In this document: positions 16,586 through 25,749 of the stretch, piece by piece
How the letters are laid out: each line of letters opens with the position of its first letter
Position numbering within the stretch: position 1 is the first letter of the stretch
From: Isobaculum melis
GTDB taxonomy: Bacteria; Bacillota; Bacilli; Lactobacillales; Carnobacteriaceae
Reading direction: 5' to 3'
Assembly (NCBI RefSeq): GCF_900111355.1
Contig: NZ_FOHA01000012.1
Span: forward strand, 21,570 to 85,569
DNA: 64,000 nucleotides
Program-made: the position numbers and the translations under genes
The notes under the pieces: generated by a model
What the model was told of the DNA's origin: nothing
Databases searched by the model: none
The model's input: only the letters and a program-made list of their open reading frames with translations

Positions 16586-18328
16586 TTATTCAAATTGCGC
16601 CTGATATAGCTTCGCATAAAAGCCATTTTTTTCTAGTAATGCTTCATGCTTCCCTGTTTCAACAACTCGTCCTTGTTCCATCACTAAGATTAAATCGGCT
16701 TCTTTAATGGTTGAAAGGCGGTGCGCTATCACAAAGCTGGTTTTCCCAGTCATCATGCTTAAAAATCCGTCTTGAATGCGTTGTTCTGTTAGGGTATCCA
16801 CTGAGCTGGTTGCTTCATCTAAAATGAGCATGGGCGCATCTGCAAGCATGGCTCTAGCGATGGTTAAGAGTTGTCTTTGTCCAGCTGATAGGCTCACACC
16901 TTTTTCACCAATAATTGTCTCATAACCTTTTGGTAATTTACGGATAAAGGAATCAGCGTAAGCTTCTTTGGCTACATGAACAATTTCTTCTCTAGTTACC
17001 CCTGGTTTCCCATAAGCGATATTATCTGCAATTGTTCCTGAATATAACCAAGTATCCTGCAGAACCATACCAAAAGCACGTCGCAATGAGTCTCTTGTAT
17101 AATCTGTGGATTTTTTCCCATCAATATAAATATGGCCACTATTTAATTCATAAAAACGCATCAGTAAATTGACTAAGGTTGTTTTTCCTGCTCCTGTTTG
17201 GCCAACAATAGCAACGGTTTCTCCTGGTGAAACGGTTAGATTAAAATCTTGAATCAATGGTTTATCTGCTTCATAAGCAAAAGCAACCTGCTTAAATACT
17301 ACTTCTCCACGACAATTCGATAAAGTAATCGCCGTTGGAGAATTGGGCTCTTCTGGCGGGGTACGCATAATGGTTAGGATTCTACTAAGTCCCGCAAAGG
17401 CTGTTTGGATTTGTGTCGTGATACCTGAAAGCTCAATAAATGGCTTAGAGAATTGAGCAGAATAGATCACAAAGCTTGAAACAACACCCACTGTGATCTG
17501 CCCTGATAAAACGAGTAAGCCACCAATCACGCCAATGAATAGATAGGCAAGATGATCTACAAAGCGAGCAGAGGGATTGGTAATGGATGACGTAAACTGT
17601 GCTTTTTGTCCCCATGTATATAAGCGCTGATTTTTTTGATTAAAAGCAGCCAACATCGCTGCCTCATAACCAAAAGCTTTGACAATTTTCTGATTGCCTA
17701 CCATTTCTGATACATAACCAGAAATCTCTCCTACTACTTTTTGTTGTCCTGTAAAATGTTTTTGTGAAAACTTGGCAACAATAAATGCAATCACAAAAAT
17801 AATGGGTGTTGTAGTCAAGACAACCATGGTTAAAAGTGGGCTTAAATAAAGCATGTAGCCTAGGGATGCAACCACAATAACGATTCCTGAAAATAAACTA
17901 TTCATGGTAACATTGATGGCATCAGAAATACTATCTAAATCATTGGTAAAACGGCTAATCAGATCACCTTTTGATTGTCCATCAAAAAATGCTAATGGTA
18001 GCTGATTGACTTTTTCAAAAGCATCTATTCGCAAATCTCTAATTGCTTGATAGGAAATCTTATTGGCGAAGTATTGAACCAATAATTGTGTCACAATCAC
18101 AACTAGATATAAACCAATCATGATGCCTAACACTTTGGTTAACTGCGCAAAATGAACCTGCCCTTCACCAATTATTTGATCAATTCCTCGTCCTGTATAA
18201 TAAGTACCTAAAACTGCAGCGATACCACCTAAAAGTGCAGCTAATAAAGCGCCAAAAATCTGAATTTTATAAACCAAAAGATAAGCTAATAAGTGTTTAA
18301 ATTGTTGTTTACTTATTTTTTTATTCAT
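16586..18328 (-). CDS. Heterodimeric ABC exporter, subunit with consensus ATPase site
   Basis: A 580-residue half-transporter: six membrane helices (residues ~30-320) then an ATPase domain. Walker A GQTGAGKTT, Walker B LILDEATSSVD (catalytic Glu present) and H-loop VIAHRLS are intact, but the signature reads LSAGQ instead of LSGGQ. This complements the defects of its partner at 18321, the pattern of asymmetric exporters such as LmrCD, EfrAB and YfiBC. These export drugs or lipids through the membrane. The start at 18328 follows GGAGGG and overlaps the partner's stop by 8 nt, so translation is coupled. EfrB-like is the most likely identity, but orthology needs a search. Confidence 0.88.
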   Translation of the reverse strand: MNKKISKQQFKHLLAYLLVYKIQIFGALLAALLGGIAAVLGTYYTGRGIDQIIGEGQVHFAQLTKVLGIMIGLYLVVIVTQLLVQYFANKISYQAIRDLRIDAFEKVNQLPLAFFDGQSKGDLISRFTNDLDSISDAINVTMNSLFSGIVIVVASLGYMLYLSPLLTMVVLTTTPIIFVIAFIVAKFSQKHFTGQQKVVGEISGYVSEMVGNQKIVKAFGYEAAMLAAFNQKNQRLYTWGQKAQFTSSITNPSARFVDHLAYLFIGVIGGLLVLSGQITVGVVSSFVIYSAQFSKPFIELSGITTQIQTAFAGLSRILTIMRTPPEEPNSPTAITLSNCRGEVVFKQVAFAYEADKPLIQDFNLTVSPGETVAIVGQTGAGKTTLVNLLMRFYELNSGHIYIDGKKSTDYTRDSLRRAFGMVLQDTWLYSGTIADNIAYGKPGVTREEIVHVAKEAYADSFIRKLPKGYETIIGEKGVSLSAGQRQLLTIARAMLADAPMLILDEATSSVDTLTEQRIQDGFLSMMTGKTSFVIAHRLSTIKEADLILVMEQGRVVETGKHEALLEKNGFYAKLYQAQFE

Positions 18329-20084
18329 GACTGGTTCCCTCCAATCCAGCTGCTGGAGTCGTTTCATTGACTTGAGATTGATAAATTTCCTGATAGACTG
18401 CACAATGTTTGAGCAACCATTCATGCTTGCCATGACCCACTAGCTTTCCATCATCTAATACAAGAATTTGGTCAGCTTGCATAATAGAGCTAATTCTTTG
18501 AGAAATAATCACAATTGTTGTGTTTTGTAGCTGTTTTTTTAATGCTGCTCGCACTTGTAAATCAGTACGATAGTCTAGCGCGCTTAGTCCATCATCAATG
18601 ATTAAAATTTCTGGTTTTTTAAGGACTGCTCTTGCAATGGTTAAGCGTTGTTTTTGCCCACCTGAAAAATTCATACCGCCTTCTTGTACGGGTGCATGAA
18701 TGGTCTCATCCATTTTTTCAACAAAGCTAAGACTTTGAGAAATAGCCAATGCTTCCATAATTTCAGCATCTGTTGCTTCTTTTTTGGCCATTCTTAAATT
18801 ATCGGAAATTGTCCCTGCAAATAGCACACTTTTTTGTGGAACAATTCCGATGATTTCACGTAATGCTTCTTGCTGGTATTGCTTCACAGAATGTCCATTG
18901 ACTAAAACTTCTCCTTCTGTGGCATCATAAAAACGTGGAATCAAATGAGCTAAGGTGCTTTTTCCACTACCTGTTGTGCCAACAATCCCAATTGTTTCTC
19001 CTTGATTAAAGGTTAAGTGGATTTTTTCTAAAGCTTTTTCTTCTGCTTGTCCATAGCTAAACGAAACAGTTTTAAATTCCACAACTGGTATTTGTGATGA
19101 TGCTACTGGAACAGGTAAACTGATTTCAGGGTCTTGAATCCCTTCCTTGATGGCTAATACTTCATTAATTCGTGAAGCTGAAGCTGCTGCACGGGTAAAA
19201 ATAACCACTAAATTCGCTACCATAATCATGGCTGTGAGCATTTGAATTAAATAATTTACCAAAGCCAAGATTTCCCCTTGTTGAGCCGCTCCACTATTCA
19301 CGCTAAAACCACCGATATATAAGAGGACAATAATCCCAAAATTCATGACTAGGGTTGTTGCAGGATTCATCAATGCAGATAAATTTGACACTCGAATATA
19401 AGCTTTGGCTAAATCATCTGAAGCCTCTGCTACTCTTTTTTTCTCTGTCCTACGTCTAGCAAAAGCACGAATCACACGCACACCACTTATATTTTCGCCA
19501 ATAACTAAGGCAATTTGATCGACTTTCTTTTGGACATAGCGATACATTGGAATCGTTTTTAGCATGACGAGATATAGAATAAATAAAAATAATGGCAATA
19601 CAACGGCAAAGATTAGTGATAACTTTGGATTAATATAAATGGACATCACTAAAGCGCCAATACTTAAAAATGGTGCTCTAATGACCATTCTTATCAGCAT
19701 CGCTAAGGCAACCTGCATTTGATTCACATCATTGGTTACTCGTGTAATTAATGTGGCTGTACCCAATTCATCCAATTCTTCATAGGACAATCCAGCTATT
19801 TTTTTCATTAAACGATTACGCAATTCTGTGCCAAAGCCTTGGGAAGCAATTGATGCTGAGTATTGACAAATAAACACGGAAATCACACCAATCACTGACA
19901 TCAGTAACATCCAGCCACCCATTTGGATAATATAGGCTCGATCGCCTTTATTAATCCCATTATCAATTAAGTTCGCCATCAGTAGGGGTAAAAATAATTC
20001 AAAAACCGCTTCGATAAATTTAAAAATCGGACCAATTATCATTTGCAGTCGATATTTTTTTGCATATTTTAATAATTTAAACAC
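18321..20084 (-). CDS. Heterodimeric ABC exporter, subunit with degenerate ATPase site
   Basis: A 587-residue half-transporter with six membrane helices (~15-310) and a C-terminal ATPase domain. Walker A (GTTGSGKST) and signature (FSGGQKQ) are normal, but Walker B ends ILIIDDGLSALD, with Asp in place of the catalytic Glu. The H-loop His is Gln (IISQRIS). This is the hallmark of the non-hydrolysing subunit in heterodimeric ABC exporters. It is the first gene of the pair. An extended -10 promoter (TGG-TATAAT on the minus strand, TATAAT at 20132-20137) lies about 50 nt upstream. Similar pairs are EfrA/EfrB of E. faecalis and LmrC/LmrD of Lactococcus. Confidence 0.88.
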   Translation of the reverse strand: MFKLLKYAKKYRLQMIIGPIFKFIEAVFELFLPLLMANLIDNGINKGDRAYIIQMGGWMLLMSVIGVISVFICQYSASIASQGFGTELRNRLMKKIAGLSYEELDELGTATLITRVTNDVNQMQVALAMLIRMVIRAPFLSIGALVMSIYINPKLSLIFAVVLPLFLFILYLVMLKTIPMYRYVQKKVDQIALVIGENISGVRVIRAFARRRTEKKRVAEASDDLAKAYIRVSNLSALMNPATTLVMNFGIIVLLYIGGFSVNSGAAQQGEILALVNYLIQMLTAMIMVANLVVIFTRAAASASRINEVLAIKEGIQDPEISLPVPVASSQIPVVEFKTVSFSYGQAEEKALEKIHLTFNQGETIGIVGTTGSGKSTLAHLIPRFYDATEGEVLVNGHSVKQYQQEALREIIGIVPQKSVLFAGTISDNLRMAKKEATDAEIMEALAISQSLSFVEKMDETIHAPVQEGGMNFSGGQKQRLTIARAVLKKPEILIIDDGLSALDYRTDLQVRAALKKQLQNTTIVIISQRISSIMQADQILVLDDGKLVGHGKHEWLLKHCAVYQEIYQSQVNETTPAAGLEGTSHE

Positions 20085-20131
20085 ATGATTAACCTCTTTT
20101 CACGCATCATTTGCTCTTTTATTGTGGCATT

Positions 20132-20140
20132 ATTATACCA
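20132..20140 (-). promoter_or_regulatory. Extended -10 promoter of the ABC exporter operon
   Basis: On the minus strand TGG precedes TATAAT (20132-20137). The upstream -35 region is poorly conserved. Confidence 0.5.
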
Positions 20141-20241
20141 TATAACAACTTCATTTTTATGCTGGCTAGACAGGATTTGGCTAAACAAAGAAAGTAAGGT
20201 AAAATAATGAGCAAAGTAATGAAGAGAAAGCTGGTTTTAAG

Positions 20242-21069
20242 ATGGAAAAAACATTTAGTAAACTCATCCTATTATTCTTTATTTATGCCATTATGGGTTG
20301 GCTCTGGGAAACAATTTATTGTTCTCTCAAACAAGGGAAATTTGTTTATCGTGGTTTTCTATTTGGTCCCTACTGTCCAATTTATGGATTTGGCTTGATT
20401 GGGGTCGTGTATTTGGTTGCACCTTTCCAAAAGAATCTCTTTCTATTGTTTATTTTTTCAAGCCTGATTGTTTCTATTTTAGAATATTTCACCAGTTATT
20501 TTATGGAAAAGCTATTCCATACTACTTGGTGGAGCTATGAGGATGTGCCTTTCAATTTAAATGGACGGATTGCACTGCCTATCTCGATTTTCTGGGGAAT
20601 TGCCTGTGTCTTTGTGGTCAAAGTCATTCATCCTCTAGCAGATCAATGGGTAAGCTGGTTGAATACACATTTTGGCATTACCCTACCTATTGTTTTGTTG
20701 ATTCTTTTATTGATTGATACCATCGCCTCTATTATGAGTATGAATGCTTTCCAAAAAATGGTTCATCAATTAAATACGGAATTAGAAACTAAATTAGAGG
20801 AAGCAAAGACTGCTGTTACTGATTTCGAAAAAGCATTTGATAAAAAACAACATCTGCTCTCTGCTAAATGGAAAAATAAACGAGAAGCTTGGCTCAAAGA
20901 AGTCAAAGAAAACCCGATACTATTTAGTAAATTACCAAAATTCAACTTTAATCAACGTCGTTTTTTAAAGAGCTATACTCAAATGAAAATGAAAGATATT
21001 AAAGATTTTAAGGCGTTTAAACAGCATTTATTAAATTTAGATGAAATCAAAAAACAACTGAAAAAATAA
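20242..21069 (+). CDS. CmpB-type putative ABC transporter permease (DUF1113)
   Basis: A 275-residue protein. Five hydrophobic helices in the first ~155 residues contain the family signature LLFFIYAIMGWLWETIY and the RGFLFGPYCPIYGFG motif. They are followed by a charged, coiled-coil-prone cytoplasmic tail (ELETKLEEAKTAVTDFEKAF). The family is annotated as putative ABC transporter permease, but the true role is unknown. The RBS is poor (AGAAAG). A small overlapping frame starting at 20207 has a better RBS, so translation could be coupled to a short upstream peptide. The next gene starts 15 nt after the stop, likely in the same operon. Confidence 0.75.
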   Translation: MEKTFSKLILLFFIYAIMGWLWETIYCSLKQGKFVYRGFLFGPYCPIYGFGLIGVVYLVAPFQKNLFLLFIFSSLIVSILEYFTSYFMEKLFHTTWWSYEDVPFNLNGRIALPISIFWGIACVFVVKVIHPLADQWVSWLNTHFGITLPIVLLILLLIDTIASIMSMNAFQKMVHQLNTELETKLEEAKTAVTDFEKAFDKKQHLLSAKWKNKREAWLKEVKENPILFSKLPKFNFNQRRFLKSYTQMKMKDIKDFKAFKQHLLNLDEIKKQLKK

Positions 21070-21083
21070 GGAGCGTCCCCTCT

Positions 21084-21830
21084 ATGAAAACTTATACAAT
21101 CATCACTGGATTTGGTTATCTTTATAGAAATCCATCAGAAAACACAATTGCAGGAATGGAATATACAGCCTATCACGCAGAAAATGAACCTTTAACAGCA
21201 AAAAGCGGCACAATACTTTTTCTTTCAACTGTTGATACCTTTGAGAACTTAAAAGAAAAGGTCTTAAAAAACAGTATGATTCGTATAATAGGAGAAAAGG
21301 ATGGCGAAACCATTTTTATTCATCAATTATTAGACGCAGCACCCACTCCCAATCAGGAAGAACAATTATTTTTAGAAAAACAAACATTACCTAGAGATTT
21401 CGAAGATGCTATTTTGGGAAATTTTAAAGAAAATAGAGCCTTGAATTATTTTGAAGGAAAAATGCAACATCATGGGGAGGAAATTTCTGTTGCATTACAA
21501 AACAAAAAGGAGCTTCCAATCGCCCATCAAATTTATGAACAATTAGACCTATTATTGGCACAAGCACGTTCTTTTGCTGCAGAGGAGTTATGCTATGATG
21601 CCAATGAGTGGAATTATAGTGATTGGATTGATGAAGGAAAAGATAAAGCTGATTTTGTTGAATTGACAGAGGAAGCCTTTTGCCAAGATTTGACACCCAC
21701 TACCTTTTCTATTTGGGAAGAGAAGAACTATCAAATTTGGTTTAATACTGGAGATTTATTTACAGATCATGCGATTTGTGTTTATGCAAATTTGAACGAT
21801 GGATGTTTATCGGCAAATATTGAGGGGTAA
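21084..21830 (+). CDS. DUF2262-like hypothetical protein
   Basis: A 248-residue acidic soluble protein with no signal or membrane segment. The second half (FKENRALNYFEGKMQ, then HGEEISVALQ, ending DHAICVYANLNDGCLSANI) follows the pattern I associate with DUF2262: a single-strand FEG motif followed by a W-rich segment and a terminal sheet. The N-terminal ~110 residues are not recognised. RBS AAGGAG lies 10 nt upstream of the ATG. It probably forms an operon with the CmpB-type gene and ends at the strong terminator at 21899. Function unknown; similar proteins occur next to toxin-immunity genes, but nothing here proves that. Confidence 0.6.
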   Translation: MKTYTIITGFGYLYRNPSENTIAGMEYTAYHAENEPLTAKSGTILFLSTVDTFENLKEKVLKNSMIRIIGEKDGETIFIHQLLDAAPTPNQEEQLFLEKQTLPRDFEDAILGNFKENRALNYFEGKMQHHGEEISVALQNKKELPIAHQIYEQLDLLLAQARSFAAEELCYDANEWNYSDWIDEGKDKADFVELTEEAFCQDLTPTTFSIWEEKNYQIWFNTGDLFTDHAICVYANLNDGCLSANIEG

Positions 21831-21898
21831 GTCCCCATTTATTAAAAACACTGTAATCGGCTCAAACAGGTGCTAGTTGATACCTATTTAATAAAAAA

Positions 21899-21938
21899 CC
21901 AACCAATACGCTTTTTTTGTATTGGTTGGTTTTTTATT
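21899..21938. terminator. Bidirectional terminator (repeat-like sequence)
   Basis: CCAACCAATAC (21899-21909) pairs with GTATTGGTTGG (21919-21929), flanked by A6 and T7. The loop and stem sequence closely resemble part of the intergenic repeat at 23118-23291 in the opposite orientation. Confidence 0.92.
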
Positions 21939-21954
21939 GAATTGCTAATATATT

Positions 21955-22944
21955 TTAGTCTCTTCCATTCACAAGTTTAAAAACTTTATCTCTTTCTCCA
22001 GTTAAATAATAAACAATATTTTCTGCTGAAATTTGCTGTAGTTTTTTTAATGCTGTAGCTGAATAAAAAGCTGCATGGGGAGTAATGATGACATTAGGCA
22101 ACCCAACTAAAGGATGGTGAGCTAAATCAGGTGTCTCATCAGCTAACACATCTAACCCTGCGCCTTTGAGATAATGATTTTTAAGTGCTAAGACTAAATC
22201 AGATTCCACCACACTTGCACCACGTCCCATATTAATAAAATAAGGCTTTTGTTGCATTTTTTTAAACTTCTCTAAATTGAAATAGCCTTGATTGCTTTCA
22301 TTTAAATTGGCATGATTAGTGATAACATCTGCTGTTGAAAAAATAGTTTCTGGATTGACCATCTCTACTCCATAGTCTGCACCCTCTTCTGCTGAAAGAT
22401 AAGGATCATATGCAATAACCTTCATGCCAAGCGCCTTACTTCTACTCGCAACGGCTTTCCCTATTTTTCCAAGGCCAAAAATACCTAATGTCATCTCTTC
22501 TATTCTTTTGTTTGGCGCGACTGCATCATAACGCCAATTATGGTGTAAATCAATGTCTTGAAAATAAGGTTTAAAATTTTTAACTAATGCTAAAATCATT
22601 GATATTGTATACTCAGCTACATCAATTGTGGCATATTCACCCACTGGACAAACACCAATTCCACGCTTGTTTGCTGCTGCTAAATCGACATTATCATAAC
22701 CTGTTGCATTAATAGAAATGACTTTAAGATTTGGTGCATGATCCATTGCCTCTTCATCAATCTTAGTAAACGCTGTTAGAATCGCATCTGCATCTTGAAT
22801 GACTTGATAAAATTCATTTCTTTTTTCGTCATGATAGGGATAGACAACTACTTCACATTGGCTTAAGCCCTTCTCTAAAATGGCTTTTTCTTCGTCATGA
22901 GTTGGCATCATTGAATCTGGATAATCAGAAATCACGATTTTCAT
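21955..22944 (-). CDS. D-2-hydroxyacid dehydrogenase (NAD-dependent)
   Basis: A 329-residue cytoplasmic oxidoreductase of the D-isomer-specific 2-hydroxyacid dehydrogenase family, interconverting a 2-oxoacid and a D-2-hydroxyacid with NAD(H). The Rossmann motif GIFGLGKIGKAVASR is central. Catalytic residues fall in GRGASVV (Arg), DVLADETPD (Glu) and ITPHAAFYS (His). The VGEYATIDVAEYTISMILAL helix is typical. The substrate (pyruvate, glyoxylate, hydroxypyruvate, 2-oxoisocaproate) cannot be read from sequence; the Tyr in HAAFYS is found in lactate and hydroxyisocaproate dehydrogenase-like members. RBS AAGGAGGG precedes the ATG. It appears monocistronic, with terminators on both sides. Confidence 0.87.
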   Translation of the reverse strand: MKIVISDYPDSMMPTHDEEKAILEKGLSQCEVVVYPYHDEKRNEFYQVIQDADAILTAFTKIDEEAMDHAPNLKVISINATGYDNVDLAAANKRGIGVCPVGEYATIDVAEYTISMILALVKNFKPYFQDIDLHHNWRYDAVAPNKRIEEMTLGIFGLGKIGKAVASRSKALGMKVIAYDPYLSAEEGADYGVEMVNPETIFSTADVITNHANLNESNQGYFNLEKFKKMQQKPYFINMGRGASVVESDLVLALKNHYLKGAGLDVLADETPDLAHHPLVGLPNVIITPHAAFYSATALKKLQQISAENIVYYLTGERDKVFKLVNGRD

Positions 22945-23060
22945 TCTGTTCCCTCCTTATAAAATAAATGGTTACTCCCTTTATTTTATAAGGAATAGGA
23001 GTGAAAAGGAATTGTACACATATACGTTTTAAAGCCGGTTTTATTGTGCTTTAACACAGA

Positions 23061-23104
23061 AAAAAAGTAGATTAGGAAAAATACTTTCTCATCTACTTTT
23101 TTAT
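23061..23104 (-). terminator. Hairpin terminator downstream of the dbpA cluster
   Basis: AAAAAAGTAGAT (23061-23072) pairs with ATCTACTTTTTT (23091-23102) around an 18-nt loop, with T-runs on both strands. Confidence 0.75.
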
Positions 23105-23117
23105 GATTTCATTAAAT

Positions 23118-23291
23118 TGTGGTTGGGACAAAACTCAAAATTTTTATCCCAACCACGTCTATTGCTTCTATAAACGGTGGCCAAAAGGCAGGTTCTTCGG
23201 AAATTTCACAAAATCCAACCAATACAAAAAGCGTATTGTTCGTCTTTTGCTCCAATTTCTCAAACCTTAACGCCTTTTGTCTCAGCCTCCC
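23118..23291. repeat. Small intergenic repeat with imperfect terminal inverted repeats
   Basis: A noncoding block of about 174 bp. Its left end (GTGGTTGGGACAAAA) and the complement of its right end (GAGGCTGAGACAAAA) agree at 12 of 15 positions. The left end also forms a 10-bp hairpin GTGGTTGGGA/TCCCAACCAC (23118-23153). An internal stem CAATAC/GTATTG lies at about 23216-23234. The internal sequence is shared with the terminator at 21899. It looks like a BOX- or MITE-like dispersed element; other copies outside the window would have to be found to prove it. Confidence 0.55.
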
Positions 23292-23295
23292 TTCT

Positions 23296-23700
23296 TTAAG
23301 GTAAATTTTTCTCTATTTCAAACGTTGACGCACTACAATTAAAGAATCCGACACGATGTTTGTGTGCTAATTTTTTAACAAGCGAATAAGCTTCATCTGC
23401 TTCACTCCATGCAAATGCACTATAAATCATATCTGTTCCTATTGAATAACTTGTCAGCTTATCTTCTAAATCCGGTTGCTCATCTAACAATTCATCGCTC
23501 GGGCTTAATGGGCCATCTAAAGGCGGATAAGATTGAATCAATTCTTCAAAAAAAGCGATCATTCGTTTATTAGATAGATTTGCCACTACATTATAATCAA
23601 GTCCTGCATCCCATTTCGTAAATGCCTCATACCATTCCATAAATTCCTCTTCATTGCTAAACTCTTTTTCATTGTCAAAAAGCACTAAATCAAAGCTCAT
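23296..23700 (-). CDS. Conserved hypothetical protein (FPP-x-x-GP family)
   Basis: A 134-residue soluble acidic protein: MSFDLVLFDNE at the N-terminus, FFEELIQSYPPLDGPLSP in the middle, then TSYSIGTDMIYSAFAWSEAD and HRVGFFNCSAS. I recall this pattern (W-F..MI..FPPMNGP, then Y.I..D.IY.AFAWS) from a widespread uncharacterised family of Gram-negative and Gram-positive bacteria, often near secreted-toxin loci. Function unknown. It is the last gene of a set transcribed with dbpA (31-nt gap). RBS AGGG is modest. The small repeat at 23118-23291 begins directly after its stop. Confidence 0.6.
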   Translation of the reverse strand: MSFDLVLFDNEKEFSNEEEFMEWYEAFTKWDAGLDYNVVANLSNKRMIAFFEELIQSYPPLDGPLSPSDELLDEQPDLEDKLTSYSIGTDMIYSAFAWSEADEAYSLVKKLAHKHRVGFFNCSASTFEIEKNLP

Positions 23701-23731
23701 CTCTTAATCCCTGCCTTTCTCTGGTTGTTCA

Positions 23732-25180
23732 TTATTTTTTCTTCGCAATATGCACTTTTAATTGTTTCCCTTTAATGGTTCGACCCTTCATTGCTTGTAA
23801 GACAATCTGACCTTTGCCATTTAAGATATCGACATAGCTGACATTCTCTTGAATAGTAATAATCCCAATATCCTCAGCATTTATTCCAGCAATATTGGAT
23901 AGCGTACCAACAAAATCTACTGCTCTGATTTTCTTTTTCTTTCCACCATTAAAATAAAGCTTGGTAATTTCTTCATTCAAGCGTTTATTTTTTTGTGGCT
24001 TTTGCTTGGGTTTGGTCGCAATTTTTTTCTCAAAAGCTGGTTTACTACGACTCACTAGTTTGGCATTTGGTAGCGCAATACGAGTCATAGCTAATTCACC
24101 ATAAGCTTCAATTTCTTTTCTTAGCGCGTCCTCTTTAGCTGTCACAAAAGTTAAAGCGAAACCTTCTCGACCAGCACGGCCAGTTCGTCCGACACGGTGA
24201 ATATAATTTTCTTTTTCAAAAGGCACATCGACATTAATCACATGGGTAATATTTTCAATATCAATCCCTCTAGCTGCCACATCAGTTGCAACCAAATAAC
24301 GAAACTTCCCTTTTCTAAAGTCATCCATAACATCAAAACGATCTTCCTGCACCATACCACCATGCAATTTATCAGCAGGATACCCTTTCTTCGCTAAAAA
24401 CTGATAGGTATCATTGACTTTCCCTTGTGTATTACAAAAGATAATACAAGTATCAGGATTTTCCACAATGGTTACCGCTTCTAAAGCTGCTAACTTCTCT
24501 TCTTCTGTCACTTCTAAATAAGCATGCTGAATTTTAGGTGTTGTTTTCTCTGTTGCTTCAATTTTGACTACAGTAGGATCTTTCAGGTAAAACTCACTCA
24601 TGCGTTCAATGGTTTCTGGTATCGTCGCTGAAAATAATAAGGTTGTTTTCGCTTCTGGCAAGGCTTCAATAATGGCTTCTACTTGATCTATAAAGCCCAT
24701 ATTTAACATTTCATCTGCTTCATCAATCACTAAATACTCCAGCTTTTCTAGTGGGAAGGTTCCTTTTTCAATATGATCTAACACACGTCCTGGCGTACCA
24801 ACTACCATATGACTTTTTTGTTTTAGCTCGGATTTCTGCTTGATAAAGGAAGATTTTCCATACACTGCAGTGGCTTTCACTCTTTTATAACGACCGATGT
24901 TAATTAAATCTTCTTGTACTTGCTGCGCTAACTCTCTGGTTGGCTCTAACACAAGAACTTGTGGCTTATTTTCAGCCCATTCAACTTTTTCACAGAGCGG
25001 AATCCCAAAGCTCGCTGTTTTTCCACTTCCTGTTTGAGATTGTACCAAAACATCTTGTCCATTTAAAACAGCTGGAATCACTGCTTGTTGGACTGCGGTT
25101 GGTGTTTGATAGCCTAAATCTGAAATGGCTCTTACAATCACATCACTTAATTCATACGTGTTAAAATTATTTTTATCCAT
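23732..25180 (-). CDS. dbpA: DEAD-box RNA helicase DbpA/YxiN
   Basis: A 482-residue ATP-dependent RNA helicase. Core motifs are in order: Q-motif [11 protein letters not shown], motif I SQTGSGKT, Ia [40 protein letters not shown] and [13 protein letters not shown]. The C-terminal ~75 residues ([19 protein letters not shown]... [16 protein letters not shown]) form the DbpA-type RNA-recognition domain that targets hairpin 92 of 23S rRNA. A role in large ribosomal subunit assembly follows from family knowledge. It lies between two orphan genes in one transcriptional direction, 21 nt after the upstream one. Confidence 0.93.
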   Translation of the reverse strand: MDKNNFNTYELSDVIVRAISDLGYQTPTAVQQAVIPAVLNGQDVLVQSQTGSGKTASFGIPLCEKVEWAENKPQVLVLEPTRELAQQVQEDLINIGRYKRVKATAVYGKSSFIKQKSELKQKSHMVVGTPGRVLDHIEKGTFPLEKLEYLVIDEADEMLNMGFIDQVEAIIEALPEAKTTLLFSATIPETIERMSEFYLKDPTVVKIEATEKTTPKIQHAYLEVTEEEKLAALEAVTIVENPDTCIIFCNTQGKVNDTYQFLAKKGYPADKLHGGMVQEDRFDVMDDFRKGKFRYLVATDVAARGIDIENITHVINVDVPFEKENYIHRVGRTGRAGREGFALTFVTAKEDALRKEIEAYGELAMTRIALPNAKLVSRSKPAFEKKIATKPKQKPQKNKRLNEEITKLYFNGGKKKKIRAVDFVGTLSNIAGINAEDIGIITIQENVSYVDILNGKGQIVLQAMKGRTIKGKQLKVHIAKKK

Positions 25181-25202
25181 TATTGCCTCATTCTTTTATT
25201 TA

Positions 25203-25601
25203 TTAGGTTAAATCTTTTTCGACTACCGTTACCATCATTTTTTTAGCTATGATAAAGCCATCTAAATTGAAAGAGGAGTCGATACTATAGTACTGATAAT
25301 CTTTAGTATATGGTTCTAAAAACATCGCTTCATGCCACTTTACAATTGATCCATCTATTTCCCACTCGGGATGATCCTCTTCAAATTCTGAAAAAGGATA
25401 AGACTCAATATCAAACAATACATTTTGTAACCCAAAGTCTTCTAACTGATGACATAATACAGCGTCAAATAAGATATCAATCTTATCATAGGTTTTTCCA
25501 TCATTCAACCTAGAGTATGAGCGTGTGCGTAAACAAATACTTTGATTTTCTAAATCCATCACACATTGATATATTAAGTTATCATGTACATTTTGCAACA
25601 A
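25203..25601 (-). CDS. Hypothetical protein upstream of dbpA
   Basis: A 132-residue acidic soluble protein, not recognised. It has a beta-rich pattern (VHDNLIYQCVMDLENQSI, CLRTRSYSRLN, KMMVTVVEKDL) and a central acidic, aromatic stretch (EFEEDHPEWEIDG). Such small proteins are often single-domain immunity-like or DUF proteins. It starts with TTG at 25601 or 25598; AAGGAGG lies 5-8 nt upstream and no suitable ATG is in frame. The 22-nt gap to dbpA indicates co-transcription, although no functional link is evident. Confidence 0.6.
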   Translation of the reverse strand: MLQNVHDNLIYQCVMDLENQSICLRTRSYSRLNDGKTYDKIDILFDAVLCHQLEDFGLQNVLFDIESYPFSEFEEDHPEWEIDGSIVKWHEAMFLEPYTKDYQYYSIDSSFNLDGFIIAKKMMVTVVEKDLT

Positions 25602-25692
25602 TTTTTCCTCCTTGTAGCATCTTTTATCGTTTACCTATTCATTATCCAAGAAAAATAGCGGAATTGCAAGAATTCAAAATTTCACTAGCAAA

Positions 25693-25716
25693 AATAGGCC
25701 TATTCTATGTTAAAAT
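25693..25716 (+). promoter_or_regulatory. Promoter of asparaginase gene with palindrome
   Basis: TAAAAT (25711-25716) preceded by TGT gives an extended -10. A perfect 12-bp palindrome, AATAGGCCTATT (25693-25704), occupies the spacer position and could bind a regulator. Confidence 0.5.
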
Positions 25717-25749
25717 AAACAGCGACTGATTTTAAAAGGGGGTTTTTCA

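Noticed and set aside
20207..20398. 63-codon plus-strand frame (MSKVMKRKLV) overlapping the CmpB-type gene
   Set aside because: Overlaps the conserved CmpB-type protein in another frame almost entirely. It has a usable RBS and might act as a short coupling peptide, but a separate gene is not supported.
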